Under the pieces are notes generated by a model that was given only the letters and a program-made list of their open reading frames with translations, ran no database searches and was not told where the DNA came from. The translations under genes were made by a program, and so were the position numbers. Positions 13,625 to 18,644 of a stretch of 18,644 bases of DNA are shown here, piece by piece (positions within the stretch are counted from its first letter, which is position 1; each line of letters begins with the position of its first letter). Location: positions 1 through 18,644 of the forward strand of contig JBOHUE010000107.1 of assembly GCA_050734185.1 (NCBI GenBank). The letters are read 5' to 3'. The DNA is from JAFALX01 sp050734185. Its GTDB lineage: Bacteria; Chloroflexota; Dormibacteria; Aeolococcales; Aeolococcaceae.

Positions 13625-14750
13625 ATGAGCGAGCTTGCCGATCGCGCCGCGCGCGTAGCCTCCCGCATCGACGAGATGCAGGTGCATCTTTGACCTCCCC
13701 GGCAAACGCTCCCGACTGGCCGAGCTCGAACGGCTGATCGCCGATCCGGACCTCTGGGACGACTCGCGCCGCGCCGCCTCACTCAACCAGGAGGCCGCTC
13801 GCCTGCGCGATGACATCGGCGCGTGGGACACCCTTGGGCGCCGGTCTCACGACGCCCGCGAGCTGGCGACCCTGCTCGAGGCCGAGCCCGACGACGACGT
13901 CGAAGCCGAGCTGAGCACCGAGGTGTCCGCGCTGGAGCGCGAGGCTGAGACACGGGAGGTCGAGCTGCTGTTCAGCGACCCGTACACCGACCACGCGGCG
14001 ATCGTCGGCATCCACGCCGGCGCGGGCGGCACGGATTCGCAGGACTGGGCCGAGATGCTGCTGCGCATGTACCTGCGGTGGGCGGAGCAGCACAAGTTCG
14101 ACGTCGAGTTCCTCGAGGAGTCCGTGGGAGAGGAGGCCGGGATCAAGTCCGCCACGGTCCGGATCGCGGGACGCCGCGCGTACGGCCTGCTGAAAGCAGA
14201 GCGAGGCGTGCACCGCCTCGTCCGCCTCAGCCCGTTCGACAGCGCGCACCGGCGGCACACCTCGTTCGCGCTGGTCGAGGTGACGCCCGAGATCGAGGAT
14301 GACGTCTCGATCGAGATCGACCCCGACGACGTCCGCACCGATGTGTTCCGCTCCAGCGGCGCGGGCGGCCAGCACGTCAACAAGACGTCGTCGGCGGTGC
14401 GGCTCACGCACATACCGACCAACATCGTCGTGACCTGTCAGAACGAACGTTCGCAGCAGCAGAACAGGGACGTCGCCTGGCGCGTCCTCCGCTCGCGGCT
14501 GCTCGCGGTGCAGCAGGCGGCGCACGCGCAGCGGGTCGCCGACCTCAAGGGTGAGTCGCTGCCGGCGGAGTGGGGGAGCCAGATCCGGTCATATGTTCTG
14601 CATCCGTACACCCAGGTCAAGGACCACCGCACCGGCCTCGAGGTGGGCAACGCACAGGGGGTGCTGGACGGCGATATTGACGCGTTCATCGACGCCTATC
14701 TGCGCTGGTCGGCGGCCGGCGAGGGGCAGCGCGAACCCGTCTCTGCGTGA
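13625..14750 (+). CDS. prfB: Peptide chain release factor 2, expressed by programmed +1 frameshift
   Basis: RF2 releases finished polypeptides at UGA and UAA. The gene is split in two frames: ATG 13625 reads 22 codons to an in-frame TGA (13691-13693), and after a +1 shift at CTT-T the frame from GAC 13692 runs to the stop at 14748-14750, giving about 374 residues. The product has the RF2-type anticodon-like tripeptide SPF (residues about 202-204, in RLSPFDSAHRRHTSFA) and the catalytic GGQ (about 247-249, in SGAGGQHVNKTSSAVR). The HAGAGGTDSQDWAEMLLRMY block (about 130-149) is also typical. A UGA inside the gene means that low RF2 favours frameshifting: the standard autoregulation. The plain second frame alone would start only at GTG 13923 and would miss the N-terminal domain. 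Confidence 0.95.
13680..13694 (+). promoter_or_regulatory. RF2 programmed frameshift site
   Basis: An SD-like AGGTG (13680-13684) is followed after 3 nt by CTT (13688-13690) and the in-frame TGA with a C behind it (13691-13694). This has the same geometry as the E. coli prfB site, where the SD-like stretch sits 3 nt before CUU-UGA-C. Ribosomes stalled at UGA slip +1 so that GAC is read next. Confidence 0.93.
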
Positions 14751-14864
14751 CAGAATCGCGATGGCGCGGCGCCTCCCGCGAGTTCACGGACCGCGCTGAA
14801 CCCGTCACACGAATCGCCAAGTGACCGATCTGTAACTCTTCCGGGGCGCTCGAAATGCCGGGGA

Positions 14865-14870
14865 TATACT
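14865..14870 (+). promoter_or_regulatory. Candidate -10 box of the ftsE operon promoter
   Basis: TATACT (14865-14870) is a strong -10 match in the 246-nt gap between prfB and ftsE. No good -35 lies at the usual spacing; the nearest TTC-like sequence is at 14839. A start near 14877 would give a leader of about 120 nt. The rest of the gap contains GGGGGG (14985-14990), which may act as the SD for ftsE, and no gene. Confidence 0.4.
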
Positions 14871-14996
14871 CGGCCGCGTCGTCGCTCCGTTTGGCGCATA
14901 TCGCACGACGGTCAGCATCTCTTCTCGGTTTCACAGGGACACACACACCGTGCAGACGAGGCGGTCGTCGCGGCCGATCAACGCGGGGGGTCAGGG

Positions 14997-15755
14997 GTGA
15001 GCGTGGCATACGCCGAGCGCTTCGCCATGCCCGCCGTGGAGCATGGCCCGCGCCCGGTCATCTCCTTCCACGGGGTGAGCAAGGTCTACGGCAACCACGT
15101 GGTTGCGCTTCGTGATGTCGACCTCGCCATCCACCAGGGCGACTTCTGCTTCCTGGTCGGCGCCAGCGGCGCGGGGAAGTCGACGCTCGTGCGACTCCTC
15201 ATCCGTGAGGAGGTTCCCTCCACCGGGCGCATCTTCGTCGAGGGCGCCGAGATCACGCGCATGCCGCACCGCAAGCTGCCCAAGCTGCGCCGCCGGTTCG
15301 GCATCGTGTTCCAGGACTTCAAGCTCCTGCAGAACCGCACCGTGGCGCAGAACGTCTCGTTCGCGCTGCAGGTGACGCGTCCCGGCCATCGCCACCTGCG
15401 CGAGAAGGTCGAGGAGGTCCTGTGGATCGTCGGACTTGAGGACAAGCTTGACAAGTTCCCGGATGAGCTGAGCGGCGGCGAGCAGCAGCGTGTCGCCATC
15501 GCGCGAGCACTCGTGCACCGGCCGCACATCTTCGTCGCCGACGAGCCCACCGGAAACCTCGACCCCGACACGTCGTGGGGCATCGTGCAGCTGCTCCTGC
15601 AGATCAACCACCGCGGCACGACGGTGCTGATGGCGACGCACAACCGCGAGATCGTCGACCTCGTGCGCCGCCGCGTCATCGCCATCGACGGCGGCCTCGT
15701 CGTCCGCGACGAGGCGCAGGGCACCTACCTGCGACCGGGGGACGCAACGCTGTGA
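14997..15755 (+). CDS. ftsE: Cell-division ATP-binding protein FtsE
   Basis: A 252-residue ABC ATPase from GTG 14997. Walker A is GASGAGKST (55-63), the Q loop is FQD (105-107), the signature is LSGGEQQR (158-165), Walker B is IFVADEP (178-184) with Glu183, and the H loop is ATHN (213-216). The segment FQDFKLLQNRTVAQNVSFAL (105-124) is typical of FtsE. The first 20 residues precede the usual start of FtsE (normally near VISFHGVSKVYG), so a later start such as ATG 15027 is possible. FtsE binds ATP in the cytosol and drives FtsX, together controlling cell-wall hydrolysis at division. The next gene overlaps its stop by four bases. Confidence 0.95.
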   Translation: MSVAYAERFAMPAVEHGPRPVISFHGVSKVYGNHVVALRDVDLAIHQGDFCFLVGASGAGKSTLVRLLIREEVPSTGRIFVEGAEITRMPHRKLPKLRRRFGIVFQDFKLLQNRTVAQNVSFALQVTRPGHRHLREKVEEVLWIVGLEDKLDKFPDELSGGEQQRVAIARALVHRPHIFVADEPTGNLDPDTSWGIVQLLLQINHRGTTVLMATHNREIVDLVRRRVIAIDGGLVVRDEAQGTYLRPGDATL

Positions 15756-16645
15756 GATCGATCATGGCGGCGCTCTGGTTCGCATGGCGGAGCGCGGGTC
15801 AGAACTTCAAGCGCAACCTCGGCGTGTCGCTGGCGGGCGTGTTCACCATGGGGCTCATCCTGTTCCTGGTGGGCGGCACGTTGCTGTTCACGCACTCCGT
15901 CGACTCGATCCTGCAGACGCAGCAGAACAACGCGAGCAAGATCAAGATCTACATGTCGGACGCCGCCTCGCTGGCGCAGATCACCGACTTCGAGGTGCGT
16001 CTCAAGTCGGATCCGCGGGTCATCTCCGTGGGCTTCGAGAGCAAGGACCAGGCGGCCAAGGACGCGTCGCAGGATCCCGACATCCAGCAGGCGCTGCAGA
16101 CGCTTGGCAGCAACCCGCTCCCGGCGTCGGTCAACCTCGAGGTGCGACAGCTCACCGACCTCGCACACTTCGATCAGCTGGCCAAGTCCACGCCGATCGT
16201 CGATCGCACGACCGCGACCGACTACAACCCGGACGTGATCAGCAAGCTGCACACCGTGATCAGCGTCATCGAGTTCGTCGGCGGCGCCATCGCGCTGATC
16301 CTCTTTGCAATCAGCCTGGTCATCATCATGAACACGATCCGCACCGCCGTGTACGCGCGGCGCACCGAGATCGAGATCATGAAACTCGTCGGCGCCACGG
16401 ACTGGTTCGTGCGCTGGCCATTCATCCTTGAGGGAATGCTTGGCGGGCTCATAGCCGCCATCTTCTCGGGCGGCATCGTCTTCGCCGGCTATCACCTCTT
16501 CGTTCAGAGCGCGCAGCGCAGCCTGCTGAGCGTTCCGTTCGACGGTGGATACGCCATCACACTCCTAGTGCTGCTCCTCGGTGGAGGTGCCCTCGTCGGC
16601 GCCTTCGGCAGTTACCTGGGAGTACGGAGATTCCTCACCATCTGA
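15752..16645 (+). CDS. ftsX: Cell-division membrane protein FtsX
   Basis: A 297-residue protein from GTG 15752 (GTGA overlap with the ftsE stop); ATG 15764 is an alternative. It has the FtsX topology: one TM helix (about 24-46), an extracytoplasmic domain of about 120 residues (47-170), and three TM helices (about 172-193, 219-238, 264-290). The cytoplasmic loop with RTEIEIMKLVGATDWFVRWP is the conserved FtsX motif that couples to FtsE. The external domain normally binds a coiled-coil peptidoglycan hydrolase, and such a protein is encoded next. Confidence 0.95.
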   Translation: MRSIMAALWFAWRSAGQNFKRNLGVSLAGVFTMGLILFLVGGTLLFTHSVDSILQTQQNNASKIKIYMSDAASLAQITDFEVRLKSDPRVISVGFESKDQAAKDASQDPDIQQALQTLGSNPLPASVNLEVRQLTDLAHFDQLAKSTPIVDRTTATDYNPDVISKLHTVISVIEFVGGAIALILFAISLVIIMNTIRTAVYARRTEIEIMKLVGATDWFVRWPFILEGMLGGLIAAIFSGGIVFAGYHLFVQSAQRSLLSVPFDGGYAITLLVLLLGGGALVGAFGSYLGVRRFLTI

Positions 16646-16680
16646 GAGGGCGCCGCTCCCGGGGGGCCGGCACTCACAGG

Positions 16681-17907
16681 TTGCTCAAGCTCGCGCTGGG
16701 AGTCGTGGTCGCCGCCACGCTGGTCGGCGGTCCAATGCAGACCGTCGCCGATCAGTTCACTGACGGCATCAGCGCCGACCAGCAGAAGCTGACGCAGAAC
16801 CAGGCGGACCTGCAGAAGCTGCAGGCGTCGGTCGCGTCCGCGCAGCTGCAGGAGCCGCAGCTGCAGGCGGTCATCGACAAGCTGAACCAGCAGATCGCGC
16901 AGACGCAGGCACTCGTCACGCAGAACCAGACGATCCTTGACGGCATCGGCGCGAATCTGGTCGCGACCAAGGCGAAGCTCGCCGAGCAGCAGGCGAAGCT
17001 GGCCGTGGCGAAGCAGCATCTCGCGGAGCAGCTCGTCGCCATGTACGAGTTGCAGCAGCAGTCGACGCCGCTGAAGAACCTGCTCACCTCGTCCAACTTC
17101 AACGAGTTCTGGCAGGGCGTGATCGAAACCCGGCGGATCAGTGAGCAGTCGGCGCAGACGACTGCGAAGGTTCAGGCGATCGCGGCCGAGGTCCAGGCGT
17201 CGGTCAACGAGATCACCGCCGAGCAGGCGCAGCAGCAGCAGGTGGTCAACCAGCTCGTGGCGACCAGGAACACGCTCGCCGACCAGCAGGCCACGCAGCA
17301 GCGCGCGCTGGCGCAGCTGCAAGCGGTACGGGCGGCGGATCAGGCCAGGGTCGCGCAGATCACCGCCAGCAACGACAACCTCAACGGCGAGATCGCGCAG
17401 CTCAACTCCCAGGAGGCGGCCGCGCAGGAAGCGGCGCTGGAGGCGGCGCAGCAGGCGGCCAACAACCGCGGCGGCGGCGGCACTGGTGGACCCGCACCGA
17501 GCCAATTCGCGTGGCCGGACTCCGGGCCGATCAGCCAGGGATTCGGGTGCACGCAGTTCCAGTTCGAGGCGTACGACGCCAGCTGCCCGTACCCGCACCG
17601 CTTCCACAACGGCATCGACATTGCGGGCGCCTGCGGCAACGCGATCCGAGCGTCGGCGGCCGGCATTGTGCATATCGAGCCGTTTGACAAGTACGGCTTC
17701 GGCAACTACATCATCATCCAGCACGGCAACGGCTGGTCGACGCTGTACGGCCACATGTCGGGCTTCACCGCGGGCGACGGTGTGGCCGTCGGCCAGGGGC
17801 AGCAGATCGGCTGGGAGGGGTCGACCGGCAACTCCACCGGATGCCATCTCCACTTCGGGATCAACACCAGCGGCACCTGGGTTGATCCGATTCGGTATCT
17901 TCCCTAG
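16681..17907 (+). CDS. Coiled-coil M23 (LytM) peptidoglycan endopeptidase, FtsEX partner
   Basis: A 408-residue protein from TTG 16681, with a hydrophobic signal segment (residues 3-20), a long Gln/Ala-rich coiled coil (about 26-260) and an M23 domain (about 275-408). The zinc ligands are all present: His309 and Asp313 in FHNGIDI, His358 in YGHMS, and His389/His391 in GCHLHFG. Extra cysteines (290, 302, 318, 388) could form disulphides outside the cell. The arrangement resembles EnvC, PcsB and CwlO, whose coiled coil binds FtsX, and the gene follows ftsX. The only standard in-frame start is TTG 16681, without an SD. CTG 16642 overlaps the ftsX stop (CTGA) and would add 13 residues including several arginines, giving a better signal-peptide start. 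An intact catalytic site suggests direct cutting of cross-links. Confidence 0.9.
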   Translation: MLKLALGVVVAATLVGGPMQTVADQFTDGISADQQKLTQNQADLQKLQASVASAQLQEPQLQAVIDKLNQQIAQTQALVTQNQTILDGIGANLVATKAKLAEQQAKLAVAKQHLAEQLVAMYELQQQSTPLKNLLTSSNFNEFWQGVIETRRISEQSAQTTAKVQAIAAEVQASVNEITAEQAQQQQVVNQLVATRNTLADQQATQQRALAQLQAVRAADQARVAQITASNDNLNGEIAQLNSQEAAAQEAALEAAQQAANNRGGGGTGGPAPSQFAWPDSGPISQGFGCTQFQFEAYDASCPYPHRFHNGIDIAGACGNAIRASAAGIVHIEPFDKYGFGNYIIIQHGNGWSTLYGHMSGFTAGDGVAVGQGQQIGWEGSTGNSTGCHLHFGINTSGTWVDPIRYLP

Positions 17908-17935
17908 GAAATACGCCGCCGGGCATTCCGGTCGA

Positions 17936-17954
17936 CGGTGTCCACACGACACCG
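17936..17954 (+). terminator. Small hairpin between the M23 gene and the kinase-like gene
   Basis: CGGTGT (17936-17941) and ACACCG (17949-17954) pair perfectly around a 7-nt loop, 29 nt after the M23 stop and 18 nt before the next ATG. It is short and lacks a T-run, so it could be a weak terminator or a leader element. Confidence 0.25.
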
Positions 17955-17972
17955 CATGGGGTTCACCTCGCG

Positions 17973-18644
17973 ATGAGCGAATTGAATGCGTCGTCGATCA
18001 GGAGGGAAGAGCGCCTCGCGCACGGGCCGAACGGCGACGTGTGGCGTGTGCGCGCGCCGGATGGCACCGTGATGGTTGCCAAGCAGGTGATCGGCGTGAC
18101 GCGTGGTGAGCACGCGCAGCTGCGGCTGCTCACCCATCGCGGCCGGGCGCTCCACGCGCCGGTGGTGCCGTTCGTCGCGTTCGTGCCCGACGGCGACGAG
18201 GCCTGGCTGCTGCGGGCCTTCGACCCCGGCGTGCCGCTGGCCCGGCTGGCTGTCCGTGCGCCGCTCTCCCACCGGCAAGCGGCAGGCGTCGCCGCCGCGT
18301 GCCTGCAAGGATTCGCACAGCTGCACGAAGCGGGCCTGTGCCACGGACGGGTGCATGCCGGCAACGTGTTCGTTGAACCGGACGGTGCCCTGCATCTCGT
18401 TGACGGCGGGATCGGCAGCCCACGAGGCGGACGTGAGCTGCGCGTGCAGTGCGACGCCGACATGAAGGCCACGGCTCTGCTGCTCCATACGGTGTGGCCT
18501 GACGCCGAGTACGAGGCGGGGCGGCTCGTCCACGAATTGCTCGAAGCCGGGCGTCTGGGCGATGCGGCCGCGGCGCTGGAGGGCCTCGAGCTCCTCGCCG
18601 GCAGCTTGCCGCCGGCCGAGAAGAAGCCGCTCGCCGACCTCGCC
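17973..18644 (+). CDS. Protein-kinase-fold protein with degenerate catalytic loop (pseudokinase candidate), partial
   Basis: The reading frame from ATG 17973 is open to the right edge (224 codons seen, no stop). A glycine-rich loop-like stretch HGPNGDVWRV (17-26), the VAK lysine (Lys37) and the loop LHEAGLCHGRVHAGNVFV (118-134) followed by LVDGG (142-146) place it in the protein-kinase superfamily. In the catalytic loop the HRD-type Asp is replaced by Arg (HGR, 124-126), whereas the following Asn (131) and the metal-binding Asp144 are kept, with DGG in place of DFG. This pattern suggests nucleotide binding without phosphotransfer. No SD is evident before the ATG. The remaining part, possibly with membrane or sensor domains, is outside the window. 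Confidence 0.7.
   Translation, partial: MSELNASSIRREERLAHGPNGDVWRVRAPDGTVMVAKQVIGVTRGEHAQLRLLTHRGRALHAPVVPFVAFVPDGDEAWLLRAFDPGVPLARLAVRAPLSHRQAAGVAAACLQGFAQLHEAGLCHGRVHAGNVFVEPDGALHLVDGGIGSPRGGRELRVQCDADMKATALLLHTVWPDAEYEAGRLVHELLEAGRLGDAAAALEGLELLAGSLPPAEKKPLADLA

Noticed and set aside
13691..13693. In-frame TGA in prfB as evidence of a pseudogene
   Set aside because: The stop is in the exact RF2 autoregulatory context (AGGTG, 3 nt, CTT-TGA-C) and the +1 frame is intact to the end.
16612..17952. 446-codon open frame on the minus strand opposite the M23 gene
   Set aside because: It is the antisense shadow of the coiled-coil M23 gene; its translation is Leu/Arg/Val-rich low-complexity sequence with no domain, while the plus strand has signal, coiled coil and catalytic motifs.
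1..18644. CRISPR arrays, tRNA or rRNA genes, insertion sequences, prophage genes
   Set aside because: No spaced repeat array, no recognisable cloverleaf or rRNA segment, no transposase or integrase motif was seen on either strand by reading; short or divergent RNAs could be missed without a covariance-model search.

Overview
The window is a high-GC, gene-dense chromosomal segment from a bacterium. It opens with the last 48 codons of secA and closes inside a kinase-like gene that follows prfB, ftsE, ftsX and an M23 peptidase. The secA/prfB/ftsE/ftsX/cell-wall-protein neighbourhood is an old arrangement; Bacillus, for example, keeps secA-prfB together with ftsEX nearby. High GC, GTG and TTG starts, SD-poor starts, an ECF42-type sigma factor and a CwlO/PcsB-like coiled-coil hydrolase suggest an Actinomycetota (Thermoleophilia-like) or Dormibacterota/Chloroflexota-like organism. 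I cannot resolve the phylum from this sequence alone.

Layout. (1) 1-1908: the secA tail with a hairpin behind it; a DUF6941-like gene ending inside the loop of a perfect hairpin; a toxin-antitoxin-like pair (BrnT-like protein, then a ribbon-helix-helix protein, with an ATGA overlap); and a small two-zinc-knuckle membrane protein. (2) 1930-5256, minus strand: an alpha/beta hydrolase, a secreted protein with an RBS-overlapping hairpin, and a proline-rich single-pass membrane protein with a LppX/LolA-like outer domain. (3) 5454-9474: a signalling operon with overlapping genes: single-domain response regulator, REC-GGDEF-EAL protein, and seven-TM histidine kinase. The response regulator has no ATG, GTG or TTG start anywhere upstream of its phosphoacceptor. 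(4) 9477-12151: a stress-type operon of DGPF/YCII protein, ECF42 sigma factor, SRPBCC protein and RibD-C reductase, preceded by a match to the ECF42 promoter signature. (5) 12152-13559, minus strand: a VOC protein and a GMP reductase/IMPDH-family enzyme without CBS domains. (6) 13625-17907: prfB with its programmed +1 frameshift site, then ftsE-ftsX-M23 peptidase. (7) 17973-end: a protein-kinase fold that has lost the catalytic Asp.

How the parts work together. FtsEX is an ATP-driven transmembrane switch that normally controls a periplasmic or extracellular coiled-coil hydrolase, and the M23 protein encoded directly behind it is the obvious partner. The kinase, REC-GGDEF-EAL protein and single-domain regulator form a self-contained phospho-signalling and c-di-GMP module. 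The sigma factor very probably transcribes its own operon from the TGTCGA-N18-CGTC site. About 13.5 kb of accessory and signalling genes lies between secA and prfB, which is where lineage-specific content is concentrated. Several operon junctions use 4-base overlaps, and two genes (the response regulator and the M23 peptidase) appear to need non-standard start codons; those are the most unexpected points in the window.
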